From positions 1 through 64,000 of the forward strand of contig CAVWBP010000013.1 in the NCBI GenBank assembly GCA_963753165.1: a DNA stretch of 64,000 nt, given 5' to 3'. Below, piece by piece: positions 38,132-47,594 of this stretch. Position numbers and translations under genes: made by a program. This DNA comes from JAKLQR01 sp963753165. Its GTDB lineage: Bacteria; Nitrospirota; Thermodesulfovibrionia; Thermodesulfovibrionales; SM23-35. Under the pieces are notes generated by a model. That model saw only the letters and a program-made list of their open reading frames with translations, had not been told where the DNA came from and ran no database searches. Every line of letters starts with the position of its first letter. Position 1 is the stretch's first letter.

Positions 38132-38146
38132 GAGCATTGCTACGCA
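38132..38146 (+). other. 16S processing stem, 3' arm
   Basis: GAGCATTGCTACGCA pairs with the leader arm at 36434-36447 to form the 16S precursor stem. Confidence 0.75.
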
Positions 38147-38172
38147 TTTTTTTAGCTTTTGCAAAAAAGCAG

Positions 38173-38249
<77 letters not shown>

Positions 38250-38366
38250 GCAAATTTTGCACTGCAAAATTTGCAGTAATTAGTAATTAGCGAATAGGTA
38301 AGAATTTTCCCTATCAACTAAATGCTAACTACTATTCACCCGAAAATTTGCGAAACAAATTTTCGT
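38250..38366 (+). other. Spacer between the two tRNAs with two palindromes
   Basis: GCAAATTTTGC...GCAAAATTTGC at the start and CGAAAATTTG...CAAATTTTCG at the end are perfect inverted repeats. They probably guide processing of the spacer tRNAs. No gene is present. Confidence 0.6.
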
Positions 38367-38442
38367 GGGGGTGTAGCTCAGTTGGGAGAGCGCCTGCTTT
38401 GCAAGCAGGAGGTCATCGGTTCGATCCCGTTCACCTCCACCA
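38367..38442 (+). tRNA. tRNA-Ala (UGC)
   Basis: Acceptor GGGGGTG pairs with CACCTCC (one G-T pair). The anticodon loop in CTGCTTTGCAAGCAG carries TGC for alanine, and CCA is encoded. It is the second spacer tRNA of the operon. Confidence 0.97.
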
Positions 38443-38448
38443 GAAAGC

Positions 38449-38489
38449 AGCTTGCAGGCTTGTCAGCTAAATAGCGTGCAAGCTTTTTT
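38449..38489 (+). terminator. Terminator-like hairpin inside the 16S-23S spacer
   Basis: AGCTTGCA and TGCAAGCT form an 8-bp stem, followed by a run of six T (38484-38489), just ahead of 23S. As a plain intrinsic terminator it would uncouple 16S from 23S. It is presumably overridden by rRNA antitermination, or it serves as a processing stem. Confidence 0.45.
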
Positions 38490-38493
38490 GTTC

Positions 38494-38529
38494 TTTGACA
38501 ACAGAAGGGAAAAGTAAGAAGGGTCAAGT
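38494..38529 (+). other. 23S processing stem, 5' arm
   Basis: The stretch beginning TTTGACAACAG and ending AAGAAGGGTCAAGT is almost perfectly complementary to 41681-41715. Together they form the long RNase III stem bracketing 23S rRNA. Confidence 0.8.
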
Positions 38530-38795
38530 TAAGAAGGGCATATGGTGGATGCCAATGGCATCAGGAGGCGAAGAAGGACGTGGCAGGCTGCGAAAAGCCA
38601 CGGGGAGCTGCGAGTGAGCGTAGATCCGTGGATGTCCGAATGGGGAAACCCATCCTGAGGAAAGTCAGGATATCACTATCTGAATACATAGGGTAGTGAG
38701 GCGAACCCGGGGAAGTGAAACATCTCAGTACCCGGAGGAAGAGAAATCAAACGAGATTCCCTGAGTAGCGGCGAGCGAACGGGGAAGAGCCCAAA

Positions 38796-38923
38796 CCAAC
38801 CCTACAACGAAGAAGACAGATACAGGCATAGGTATAGAAGATGAAGCAGAGAGAAACTGCAGTTCTTTTTTCCTAATTACCTTTACCTTTACCTGTTTCC
38901 TGTCTTTTTTGTTCTAGGGTTGG
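38796..38923 (+). other. Expanded variable hairpin in 23S (position ~271 region)
   Basis: CCAACCCTA and TAGGGTTGG close a structure of about 128 nt, where most bacteria have a hairpin of a few tens of nt. One side is purine-rich (AGAAGACAGATACAGG) and the other pyrimidine-rich (CCTGTTTCCTGTCTTTTTT), so they pair imperfectly. It is not related in sequence to the other rRNA insertions. Confidence 0.6.
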
Positions 38924-39124
38924 GGTTGTAGGACCGCGTAAGTAGGAACACCACAGTATAGTTGAACGCTCTGGAAAGGGCGACCGTAGGGGGTGAGAGT
39001 CCCGTAGGCAAAATGCTGTGGAAACCGAAGCGGTATCCTGAGTACCACGGGGCACGTGGAATCCTGTGGGAAGCTGGGGGGACCATCCTCCAAGGCTAAA
39101 TACTCTACTGATGACCGATAGTGG

Positions 39125-39158
<34 letters not shown>

Positions 39159-39848
39159 GGTGAGGGGAGTGAAATAGAACCTGAAACCGTATGCCTACAA
39201 GCAATCGGAGTCCCGAGTAATCGGGATGACGGTGTGCCTTTTGATTAATGAGCCGGCGAGTTACTGGCACAAGCGAGGTTAAGTCCTTCAGGGATGGAGC
39301 CGTAGGGAAACCGAGTCTTAACAGGGCGAATGAGTTTGTGTCAGTAGACCCGAAGCCAGGTGAGCTACCCATGGTCAGGGTGAAGCGAAGGTAAGACTTC
39401 GTGGAGGCCCGAACCGATGTTTGTTGCAAAAAGCTCGGATGAACTGTGGGTAGGGGTGAAAGGCCAATCAAACCTGGTGATAGCTGGTTCTCCCCGAAAT
39501 GCATTTAGGTGCAGCCTCAGTGTAACCTTATGGGGGTAGGGCACTGGATGGGCTAGGGCCTCTAATGGGGTACCAAACCCAACCAAACCACGAATACCAT
39601 GGAGGTGGTCACTGGGAGTGAGACTGCGGGTGCTAAGATTCGTAGTCGAGAGGGAAACAGCCCAGACCGTCAGCTAAGGTCCCTAAGGGTATGCTAAGTG
39701 GGAAAGGATGTGGTGTTGCGGAGACAGCCAGGATGTTGGCTTAGAAGCAGCCATCATTAAAAGAAAGCGTAACAGCTCACTGGTCAAGCGACACCGCGCC
39801 GAAAATTCAACGGGGCTAAGCATACTACCGAAGCTACGGACTTCCTTC

Positions 39849-39989
39849 GCACTGGAAATTCTAAATTCGAATATCTAAATTCTAAACAAATCCAAATGAC
39901 CTAAATTCAAAAGGTTTTGAGAATTTGGATTTTTGGTATTGTTTAGAATTTAGGATTTAGTGTTTAGAGCTTCCAGTGCGGAGCACTGG
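39849..39989 (+). repeat. Intervening palindromic element in 23S rRNA
   Basis: This insertion of about 140 nt in the helix 45 region shares TTCTAAATTCGAATATCTAA and onward with the 16S element almost base for base. It has the same closing TTTAGAGCTTCCA block and the same trailing hairpin form (CCAGTGC-GGA-GCACTGG). GCACTGG occurs directly at both ends (39849-39855 and 39983-39989), like a target duplication. Helix 45 is a classical site for 23S intervening sequences. Confidence 0.85.
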
Positions 39990-40683
39990 AGTGGTAGGGG
40001 AGCATTCTGCAGACCGTTGAAGGTTCCGGGCGACCGGGGCTGGAGGGAGCAGAAGAGATTATGCCGGCATAAGTAGCGCAAATTCTGATGAAAAGTCAGG
40101 ACGCCGTAAACCTAAGGTTTCCTGGGGAAGGGACATCCGCCCAGGGTTAGTCGGGCCTAAGGCGAGGCCGAAAGGCGTAGCTGATGGACAACTGGTTAAT
40201 ATTCCAGTACCGTCTTGTGTGCGTTTGACTGAAGGGGTGACGCAGGAGGATAGTTTGAGCCTGGTGATGGTTCAGGTCCAAGCACTGAGGCTGGGAAGTA
40301 GGCAAATCCGCTTCCCGTTAAGGCTGAGGTGTGATGGGGAAGGCCGTAAGGCTGAACTTGAGTGATTCCACACTGACGAGAAAACCCTCGTAGGGAGCAC
40401 ATGGGATGACCGTACCGCAAACCGACACTGGTAGGTGGGTAGAAGATACTAAGGCGTACGAGATAACCCTCGCTAAGGAACTCGGCAAAGTGGCCCCGTA
40501 ACTTCGGGAGAAGGGGTCCCACCGCAAGGTGGGTGCAATAAAGAGGCTCAGGCGACTGTTTAGCAAAAACACAGGTGTCTGCTAACTCGTAAGAGGATGT
40601 ATAGACACTGACGCCTGCCCGGTGCCGGAAGGTTAATGGGAGAAGTCATCTTCGCAAGAGGAGAAGCTTTGAACTGAAGCCCT

Positions 40684-40754
<71 letters not shown>

Positions 40755-40837
40755 TGAATGGCGTAACGATCTGAGCGCTGTCTCGGCGAGGGGCTCGGCG
40801 AACTTGAGATACCGGTGAAGACGCCGGTTACCTGCAA

Positions 40838-40870
<33 letters not shown>

Positions 40871-41159
40871 GCTTGGCAGTGAGCTTTGGTCATGTATGTG
40901 TAGGATAGGTGGGAGGCGATGAAGCGGAGACGCTAGTAACCGTGGAGCCAACCTTGAAATACCACCCTTACCTTACTGGGGCTCTAACCTGTCCCCGTTA
41001 TCCGGGGAAGGGACACTGTCTGGTGGGTAGTTTGACTGGGGCGGTCGCCTCCCAAAGAGTAACGGAGGCGTCCAAAGGTCTCCTCAGGCTGGACGGAAAC
41101 CAGCTGTTGAGTGCAAAGGCATAAGGAGGCTTAACTGTGAGGCAGACAAGCCGAGCAGA

Positions 41160-41245
<86 letters not shown>

Positions 41246-41326
41246 TATCGGGTCCAAGAGTTCACATCGACGACCCGGTTTGGCACCTCGATGTCGACTC
41301 ATCGCATCCTGGAGCTGAAGCAGGTT

Positions 41327-41358
<32 letters not shown>

Positions 41359-41367
41359 TACGAGAGT

Positions 41368-41404
<37 letters not shown>

Positions 41405-41680
41405 TGTTGCAGGCGGAGGAGACTTGAGGGGATCTGTCCTCAGTACGAGAGGACCGGGATGGACAGACCTCTTGTGTTCCGGTTGTCATGCCAGTGGCAA
41501 TGCCGGGTAGCTATGTCTGGAAGGGATAAACGCTGAAGGCATCTAAGCGTGAAACCCACCCCAAGATTAGGTCTCCCAGGGAGTAATCCCTCTGAAGGTC
41601 TGTGGTAGACTACCACGTCGATAGGCTGGAGGTGTAAGTGCAGTAATGTATTGAGCTGACCAGTACTAATAGACCGTGCG

Positions 41681-41715
41681 ACTTGACCCTTCTTCATTTC
41701 CCTCCTGTTGTCAAA
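41681..41715 (+). other. 23S processing stem, 3' arm
   Basis: ACTTGACCCTTCTT through TGTTGTCAAA pairs with 38494-38529, with only two or three mismatches. Confidence 0.8.
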
Positions 41716-41773
41716 AACAGATTGAAAAATTCGATCTTTTACAGTATAATAAACATCACTGGAAATCAGATTT

Positions 41774-41890
41774 TCCGGTGGCGATGCCGGAGGGGCACCA
41801 CCCGTTCCCATTTCGAACACGGAAGTTAAGACCTCCTGGGCCGATGATACTATGATTGAAAGGTCATGGGAAAGTAGGTCGCTGCCGGAT
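41774..41890 (+). rRNA. rrf: 5S ribosomal RNA
   Basis: This is a gene of about 117 nt from TCCGGTGGCGATG to CGCTGCCGGA (ends complementary), with the conserved CCACCCGTTCCCATTTCGAACACGG-type loop region and GGGAAAGTAGGTCG. It is the last gene of the rRNA operon. Confidence 0.95.
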
Positions 41891-41900
41891 TCAAAATACA

Positions 41901-41932
41901 AGGCCCGGTTCCTAAACCGGGCCTTTTTTATT
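41901..41932 (+). terminator. Rho-independent terminator of the rRNA operon
   Basis: AAGGCCCGGTT and AACCGGGCCTT form a strong GC-rich hairpin around CCTA, followed by a T run. It lies 11 nt after 5S. Confidence 0.93.
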
Positions 41933-42011
41933 ATCAAAAAGCTGCCTCGTTTTCGCTCATTCCCGGTCTGTCAGTAAAAGCTGTAGAATAGAAGAAGAGA
42001 CAGGTGAGCGA

Positions 42012-42284
42012 ATGTCATCTCTCAAACGACGACGATATCGAAGGAAATATATTGGAAAAACACTTGAGTACCGGCTTGAGTCGGCCGCTGAGGATGAAAT
42101 ATCTGACGGTATTCTTTTTGATATAAGCGAAGCCGGGTTGAGTATAATTGCCGTTAATCCCTTGAGGGAAGGACAAAAAATATTTATGAAGAGCGCTGCG
42201 GCGCTTCCCTCAAACACTGCAATAGTGCAATGGTGTAAAAATTATTACGACCTGTACTATAAAATAGGGTTAAAATGCGTATAA
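42012..42284 (+). CDS. Single-domain PilZ protein
   Basis: This 90-aa protein is little more than a PilZ domain. It has a basic N-terminal RRRYRRKYIGK (covering RxxxR) and LFDISEAGLSII (DxSxxG), the two motifs that bind cyclic di-GMP. Single-domain PilZ proteins work as diffusible adaptors. AGGTGAGCG lies before ATG 42012. It is the first gene of a c-di-GMP cluster following the rRNA terminator. Confidence 0.8.
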   Translation: MSSLKRRRYRRKYIGKTLEYRLESAAEDEISDGILFDISEAGLSIIAVNPLREGQKIFMKSAAALPSNTAIVQWCKNYYDLYYKIGLKCV

Positions 42285-42445
42285 TGTTTTTATATGCCTA
42301 TTGCAGTGTTTAGATGGATGGATCTTTATGCTTCTCCCCGGTGAGCGTTGCATCTACTGAGAAACTGAGGCTGCATGGCTGCACATGCCTCGGATTTTGT
42401 GTTCTTCAACAGGAATAATATAAAATTATACAGGTATCGTTTACC

Positions 42446-43162
42446 ATGCATGACAGAAGACCCCATAAGAGATATACAGTAGATCTGCTGGACATTACCA
42501 GTTCGCTGATAGAAGCGAATGGCATCAAAATCATTAACATAAGCGAGAAAGGCATTGCCTTGCGTGCCAACAGGAGATTGAATATCGGTGAAACATATAT
42601 TTTGAAAATCAGATCACAGGATACGATACTGAACCTGCAGGGGGTTGTTGTTTGGTCCAGAATCAGTCAGATCAGGAAATCTCATCACAGCAATACAATA
42701 CCCGTATATACCGCGGGCGTGGAATTCATCGAGCTCTCCAACGAAAAGCGTGAGGACATTATTCGTTTTATAGAAACCCATAAACAGACAGCGAATGCAG
42801 ACGGACAGCCGAGCGCCGATATGAGGCTCTCCATAAGGTTTCAGGTAGATGCCCCTGAAGAAGCGTTCATCCTCAATCAGGAAGAGAGCCAAAAAGTCAC
42901 ACAATTAAGCTTCAGCGGCGCACGAATACAAAGCAAATATCCTATGAAAGTGAATTCCAGCATCCCGATGATGTTAAGCCTGTCAGAGGATAATTTTATC
43001 ATCTTTCAGGGAAGGGTAGCTTCCTGTTTCCTGATAAGAGATGCATGCCCAAGGGCATATGATATCGGGCTGGAGTTTTCTGAATTGTCGGAACAGGAAA
43101 GAGAGATACTGGTAGATTATATCCGGTTGCTCGATACAATAGATAAAAGCCCTTCCGAATAG
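42446..43162 (+). CDS. Tandem PilZ-domain protein
   Basis: This 238-aa protein has two PilZ-like domains. Domain 1 has RRPHKR (RxxxR) and IINISEKGIAL (NxSxxG), a complete c-di-GMP site. Domain 2 has RLSIRF (RxxxR) but VTQLSFSGARI, where the Asp/Asn is replaced by Gln, so ligand binding there is doubtful. No membrane helix or output domain is present. A similar canonical-plus-degenerate layout is seen in the protein at 46620-47474, suggesting a duplicated family within this locus. Confidence 0.82.
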   Translation: MHDRRPHKRYTVDLLDITSSLIEANGIKIINISEKGIALRANRRLNIGETYILKIRSQDTILNLQGVVVWSRISQIRKSHHSNTIPVYTAGVEFIELSNEKREDIIRFIETHKQTANADGQPSADMRLSIRFQVDAPEEAFILNQEESQKVTQLSFSGARIQSKYPMKVNSSIPMMLSLSEDNFIIFQGRVASCFLIRDACPRAYDIGLEFSELSEQEREILVDYIRLLDTIDKSPSE

Positions 43163-43211
43163 ACGCGGTTGCGTGCTCATAGAGAGATTGCCGGTTCACA
43201 ATAAACGAGTG

Positions 43212-43805
43212 TCAGTTGAGAATTTCTTTTATGAACTCTCTGACGAGGTCCTTGAATTCTTCCGGTCTGTCGAGATAACATGCATGGCCTGCGCCCTTAA
43301 GGATATATACTTCCGATTTTTTTACAAAATCTGCAATAAATCTGCCATTATCCGGTGCAGAGATGTTGTCGTGCTCGCCCCATAGTGCAAGTAAAGGGAC
43401 GGTAATCTTCTCAAGGGAAGAACCCAGGTTTTTTACATTGGCCGGACCGGCGACGATGCAGGCTTTTGCAGGGTTGCCCATAGCCAGATATCTCAACACA
43501 ACCTCACCGCTGATAGATGCCCCGATTAAAAACGGCTTGTTTATCTTGAGTGTTTTCAATATCTCTGACAGGAATTCTGCATATTCATCCCTGTTTGATG
43601 CGTCGAACTTGTCCGATACGCTCTTTGGTCCATACGGCATATCAAAAGAATAGACACTGTAATGGAGTGCAAGTTCATCAAACAGCCCAATCTCCGCCCA
43701 AGTTTCGGCATGAAAGCTGAACCCGTGGAGCAGGACAAAAGGAAGCCCTTCCCCTTTGTGGAGATACCGGATTTTCAATCCTTTTATTTCAGTCCAGTGT
43801 TCCAT
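43212..43805 (-). CDS. Alpha/beta hydrolase
   Basis: The 197-aa product starts at ATG 43805, where the fold begins (EHWTEIKGLKIRYL); in-frame starts at 43847 or 43865 would add about 14-20 residues with no clear ribosome-binding site. It shows PFVLLHGFSFHAETW (oxyanion region), the nucleophile elbow FLIGASISGEVV, the acid WGEHDNISAPDNG and the His in GAGHACYLDRPEEF. The elbow is GASIS, with serine where glycine is usual. It may be an esterase or C-C hydrolase. The substrate is unknown. It converges with the tandem PilZ gene. Confidence 0.82.
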   Translation of the reverse strand: MEHWTEIKGLKIRYLHKGEGLPFVLLHGFSFHAETWAEIGLFDELALHYSVYSFDMPYGPKSVSDKFDASNRDEYAEFLSEILKTLKINKPFLIGASISGEVVLRYLAMGNPAKACIVAGPANVKNLGSSLEKITVPLLALWGEHDNISAPDNGRFIADFVKKSEVYILKGAGHACYLDRPEEFKDLVREFIKEILN

Positions 43806-44009
43806 AAATGTAACGTTCAAGAACAATTCAATATTATCATAATCCATCAGGATTTGATAACCCAATAGTGGTCAGGACCCTCTTGAATACTCTATCTTTC
43901 GACCTGTAATAAATATGTCATTCTTTTTGATGACACATATGAGCGGACGTTTCCAAGGTTTCTAAAGTCTTGTTGTCAAAAGCCGAGAAACGGCGAGCGC
44001 ACTTTTTGC

Positions 44010-44729
44010 TTAGACTGCCTGAGCGCCTTCTGCGATAATTTTTTCTAAATATACCTGCAATATATTTGCCGCATCATCAGAGTACCCCTTGAATTGTATG
44101 CCCATACCTGACAAAACTTCTAAGTTGTTTTCCGGAGAGTTTTTTGTATACACAACGGTTCCTTGCAAACAAAATGACCCTTTATCTAAGAAAGGCAAAA
44201 CTACTTGTACTTCAGCGCCTACCGGGAAAGGATCTTTTTTCTTAATAGATACACCGCCTTTGGAGAGGGTGTCGGTAAAAAGCATATAGGGTTTTTCATT
44301 ATAAATCACGATCACCTCTTTATTTACCGAAACCCGAAAATGCTTCCTTCTTGCGAAAAGACATCCCTCTAAGGCTTTGTGCAGTGCGGTTATTGTTACG
44401 GGCTTTTTCAAATACCCTGCACACCCATGTTTTCTGCATTTTTCGATTGTCTCAGAGCTTTCATCACCGGAGACCATGATTACTGGTATGAGAGAAATAT
44501 TTTTTTCTTGTTTTATATGCTTCAGCACCGCTATGCCGTCCATCGGTTGCATTCCCACGTCAAGCAAAATTGCATCCGGACGCTCAAAATTCAATAGTTT
44601 TAATACATCCAGTCCATTTTTTGCATAGGTTGAAGTAAACCCCATTTTCTTCAGGAAAATGCCTAAATAGGTCGCTGAAATCTCATTGTCATCTGCGATA
44701 AGTATGTGGGTTTTTCTCGGGCCTTCCAT
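44010..44729 (-). CDS. Response regulator with C-terminal PilZ domain
   Basis: This 239-aa protein has a receiver domain (ILIADDNEISATYL, phospho-acceptor Asp in AILLDVGMQPMDG, VIMVSGDESS, the KKPV lysine) and then a PilZ domain (ARRKHFRVSVNKE with RxxxR; DTLSKGGVSI where DxSxxG is weak). It can join phosphorelay input to c-di-GMP. No histidine kinase gene is nearby, so the partner is elsewhere. It is transcribed alone on the minus strand, with GGAG-type sequence upstream of the ATG at 44729. Confidence 0.88.
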   Translation of the reverse strand: MEGPRKTHILIADDNEISATYLGIFLKKMGFTSTYAKNGLDVLKLLNFERPDAILLDVGMQPMDGIAVLKHIKQEKNISLIPVIMVSGDESSETIEKCRKHGCAGYLKKPVTITALHKALEGCLFARRKHFRVSVNKEVIVIYNEKPYMLFTDTLSKGGVSIKKKDPFPVGAEVQVVLPFLDKGSFCLQGTVVYTKNSPENNLEVLSGMGIQFKGYSDDAANILQVYLEKIIAEGAQAV

Positions 44730-45068
44730 TGTTTCTCCTTAAGCTTAGAGTTAAGTTGCTTTTCCATGGTTCACGGGTAAATTGAACCGCGTTCTCAATC
44801 GCCTCATTGATGCAAATTCGATAGATTTATAGCAAATGTCATTTGATATGTCAAACAAATTTCTATGAGAAATATTGCCTAAGAAGGAATAATTCAAAAA
44901 GCTTTTTTACAGGAAGAAACTCAAAGTCTCGGAAATCTCCCTGAGAAGACGAGGTTGCTTCGTTCCCCTCGTAATGACAGTTCTTGTTGCTGGATTTGGG
45001 GAATTAGTGGTATATGAGGAAGGGACTGAGACCTTCTGAACGAAAACTCAGCCCCTTCTTTGACAAAT
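44730..45068. other. 339-nt gap with a dispersed repeat and a hairpin
   Basis: At 44941-44980 lies GACGAGGTTGCTTCGTTCCC with flanks, which on the reverse strand resembles the TCATTACGAGG...GAAGCAACCTC type of repeat common in environmental bacterial genomes. At 45018-45055 AAGGGACTGAG and CTCAGCCCCTT form an imperfect hairpin just past the Spy-like gene, a possible weak terminator. No gene is seen. Confidence 0.5.
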
Positions 45069-45683
45069 TTAGTGATGTTTCTGTTCTATCGCTGGCTGCT
45101 TTGGTTCTCCATTGCCGGCAGCTGGATTCATTTCTGAATCTCCGTGTTGCATCATTCCACCCATCATGCCGCAGCCACGCATCATGCCCATACCTCCCAT
45201 CATCGGGTTCATGCCGGTCACCTGTTTCAATTTTTCCCTCTGCTCAGGAGTGAGTTTTGCCTTGATTCCCTCGTTTGTTCTTATATTGGAAAGCTGGATA
45301 TCGGTCTCTATCTTTTTTATCTGCGTGAGTTTTGCTTCGACTGCCTTCATATCAACGGGGTCCTTATAAAGCAGGTCGCTTAATTCCAATTTTGCAATCT
45401 GCCACTCAGCTTTCCTCTTTATTGTATCTTTCATGAGGCCACTTTTGATTTCCCTGATTGTTTCTTTTTGTTTTTCATCCAGTCCAAGGCCCAGGAGGTT
45501 CTGCCAGAGAGGATGATCATCTCCCATGAACCCTTCCCTCATCCCCTTGCCATCGTGTTGCATCCCTCCCTTCATGCCTTCTGCCATTTGGCCCATGCAC
45601 CCGGACATCTGGGCGTATGCATTGTATCCTCCGGAAATCACAAGGAGAAAACTTAAGAACAGTACAACATTGACTCTCTTCAT
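45069..45683 (-). CDS. Spy/CpxP-like periplasmic protein, Met-rich
   Basis: This 204-aa protein has a signal peptide (NVVLFLSFLLVISGGYNAYA) and a helical core of the Spy/CpxP type (LGLDEKQKETIREIKSG, KAKLTPEQREKLKQVTG, the LTxxQ element). Met-, His- and Gly-rich segments lie on both sides (GCMGQMAEGMKGGMQHDGKG near the N-terminus; MMGGMGMMRGCGMMGGMMQH near the C-terminus). Spy proteins are periplasmic chaperones, and Met/His-rich ends suggest binding of copper or silver. AGGAGG lies before the ATG. Confidence 0.82.
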   Translation of the reverse strand: MKRVNVVLFLSFLLVISGGYNAYAQMSGCMGQMAEGMKGGMQHDGKGMREGFMGDDHPLWQNLLGLGLDEKQKETIREIKSGLMKDTIKRKAEWQIAKLELSDLLYKDPVDMKAVEAKLTQIKKIETDIQLSNIRTNEGIKAKLTPEQREKLKQVTGMNPMMGGMGMMRGCGMMGGMMQHGDSEMNPAAGNGEPKQPAIEQKHH

Positions 45684-45843
45684 CTTCAGCCTCCTTTACT
45701 CTCTTTTGCTCTATTATCCCACAGAGAGTTCAAAAGAGAAAGATTATGCTGTTCACGGCGGGATATCCGGAATGAGCAACTATGCCCGGACGCTTGGACT
45801 TACGAAGGAGGGAAACGGAGCAAACGATGCAGGACGGTATTGT

Positions 45844-46146
45844 TTACTTTGCTGTTTTCCTGAAAAAAGCTCCGACAACGAGCCCTGCGGTAAGAAATCC
45901 GTGCAGGGACGACGTGAAGAGGGAAAAAACTGCAAAGCCGCTCTCTGAATGGAGTATCCCGATGAAACCGGTGATTCCGTCAAGATAGAAAAGAACGGCA
46001 ATCACTACCCATAACACAAGTCCCATCAATGCGCCCTTGAGGTAAGGGTTTGTGACGAAGAGAAATTTCCCCCGAAAAACCCTGAAAAGAACCATCAGCG
46101 GGAAGAGACTCAGGACGAAACCGAAGAATATAGATTTTAAGTCCAC
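45844..46146 (-). CDS. Small integral membrane protein, unknown
   Basis: This 100-aa protein has about three hydrophobic segments (IFFGFVLSLFPLMVLFRVF, GALMGLVLWVVIAVLFYL, FLTAGLVVGAFF). I recognise no family. It is followed upstream on the same strand by a 53-aa gene (46153-46314), only 6 nt away, so the two are probably co-transcribed. The frame is convincing from its hydrophobic periodicity but has no known homologue that I can name. Confidence 0.5.
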   Translation of the reverse strand: MDLKSIFFGFVLSLFPLMVLFRVFRGKFLFVTNPYLKGALMGLVLWVVIAVLFYLDGITGFIGILHSESGFAVFSLFTSSLHGFLTAGLVVGAFFRKTAK

Positions 46147-46152
46147 TGAACC

Positions 46153-46314
46153 CTAATCAACCAGGAAATCTTTCAGTTTTTCCTGGAGTGAATCCGGCCA
46201 TATTTCTTCATATAAGAATGCGTCTACTTCCTCTTTTGTAAGGGATTGCTTGATATCAAGAGGTAAACTTCTCAATATTTTCATTTTTTCAGGGTCAGGC
46301 TGTCGTTTTTCCAT
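46153..46314 (-). CDS. Small hypothetical protein (53 aa)
   Basis: GGGGAGAG lies 8 nt before ATG 46314 on the minus strand. The product begins MEKRQPDPEKMKILRSLPL and ends with EKLKDFLVD. It is charged and helical with a central SLTKEEVDAFLYEEIW segment. There is no signal peptide or cysteine. It precedes the small membrane protein by 6 nt. The good ribosome-binding site and tight spacing support a real gene. The function is unknown. Confidence 0.55.
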   Translation of the reverse strand: MEKRQPDPEKMKILRSLPLDIKQSLTKEEVDAFLYEEIWPDSLQEKLKDFLVD

Positions 46315-46619
46315 ATCTCTCCCCTTTTTCTATTTTTTGTAGTTTATCATATTTTCTTCTCTTTGAAATATACAAACCGTGAGGCGTACTGTACGACAGA
46401 GCCTTTGTCCTTTCCTCGAAACAGCTGCTATACGGAATATTTTGTTCAATAAAGAATATATACTTGATTCCCTAATCCTGGGGAAATCATTTCACACTGG
46501 GAAGGAAAATCCTTTGTCTCGGCAGGAGAGCTGGGAAAAATATAATTTTATCAGTGGGTTAGGTGGATTAGAAAATCTCAGCAAATGGAACAAAAATTGC
46601 ATAATTTAATGCAATTTCT
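46315..46619. other. 305-nt gap, no supported gene
   Basis: This AT-rich divergent gap lies between the 53-aa gene (minus) and the PilZ gene (plus). A 76-codon plus-strand frame at 46379-46609 has no protein-like features. Promoters for both sides are expected here but none stands out. Confidence 0.5.
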
Positions 46620-47474
46620 ATGAAACTTTTCCAATGGCTGAAATTTCTTAAGACGCCTCCTCCGGAGAAGAGGGTGAGGGAACCCCTCGATTCCGGGAGA
46701 GAGAAAATTTATCGTCCCCGGTCCGGGGTGTTGAAAAGAGAATCAATGCCGAAGAAGAGTGGACCGGAAGAAACGGACGGTGTTCCCCAGTCGTTCAGGG
46801 AGCAGAGACGACATGAGAGATATTCCACCGAGGGCATGGATGTCCAGGCAAAGATGGTCCTTTCCGAAGAGGTAGACATCGCGAATATGAGCATCGGAGG
46901 CGCCTGCGTTGTCACGAAAAGGACTGTTACCCCCGGGGAAAATATTCTTCTCAACTTCGCTGATGCAAGTATTGACAGGACGCTGAAATGCAGGGTTGTC
47001 TGGGAACGCGAACCCGCAGGTGATGCTGCGGAAACCAGTTCCAGGCACTATCAGGCAGGAGTCCGGTTTCAGGAAGTCCCTCCGTACACTCTCATCAGAC
47101 TCAAGGATTTCATGCGGGAATCGGGTGTCCCTGACATGAAAAAGCTGGACGATCAGTACCTGCCAAGCTCACTGAGGTTCAAGATTTACCGTAACCGGAA
47201 GGCCTTCATGAAGTATCCTTCATCGTGTCCGGTAAAAAAAATCAGCCTTGGCGGCATGCTTATCGAGACAAATCAGGAGTATGCTGTCGAGCAGAGATAT
47301 CCCATGGCCCTATACCTGTCGGACAAAAATGCTCCAATCACGTGTACCGGCAGGATAGCATCACAATTGCCTGTTCGGGATGAACAGGCGGTCCGCTATG
47401 ATACCGGCATAGAGTTCCTGAACCTCGCAGACCATGACAGGTCACATCTAAGGAAGTTTCTCTCTCATCTCTGA
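46620..47474 (+). CDS. Tandem PilZ-domain protein with basic N-terminal extension
   Basis: The 284-aa product begins with an amphipathic, positively charged stretch (MKLFQWLKFLKTPPPEKRVR) that might touch the membrane. PilZ domain 1 has EQRRHERY (RxxxR) and IANMSIGGACV (NxSxxG), a full c-di-GMP site. Domain 2 (from about residue 180) has VKKISLGGMLI, lacking the Asp/Asn, and is probably structural. The layout matches the protein at 42446-43162. Its gene lies 120 nt before the PAS-GGDEF gene, so it may be a local effector for that cyclase. Confidence 0.8.
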   Translation: MKLFQWLKFLKTPPPEKRVREPLDSGREKIYRPRSGVLKRESMPKKSGPEETDGVPQSFREQRRHERYSTEGMDVQAKMVLSEEVDIANMSIGGACVVTKRTVTPGENILLNFADASIDRTLKCRVVWEREPAGDAAETSSRHYQAGVRFQEVPPYTLIRLKDFMRESGVPDMKKLDDQYLPSSLRFKIYRNRKAFMKYPSSCPVKKISLGGMLIETNQEYAVEQRYPMALYLSDKNAPITCTGRIASQLPVRDEQAVRYDTGIEFLNLADHDRSHLRKFLSHL

Positions 47475-47594
47475 TCCAACGACTTACTGCCTCTGAACAA
47501 GAGACTCTTACCCGTTGCGCTGAATGGCTGGTATATTTCAGAAGAATGAAGGATTATAATATACCTATAGCAAAAGAAGCGGGACAGGGAGAAA

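Noticed and set aside
46379..46609. 76-codon plus-strand frame before the PilZ gene
   Set aside because: No ribosome-binding site or recognisable motif; it looks like chance in AT-rich DNA.
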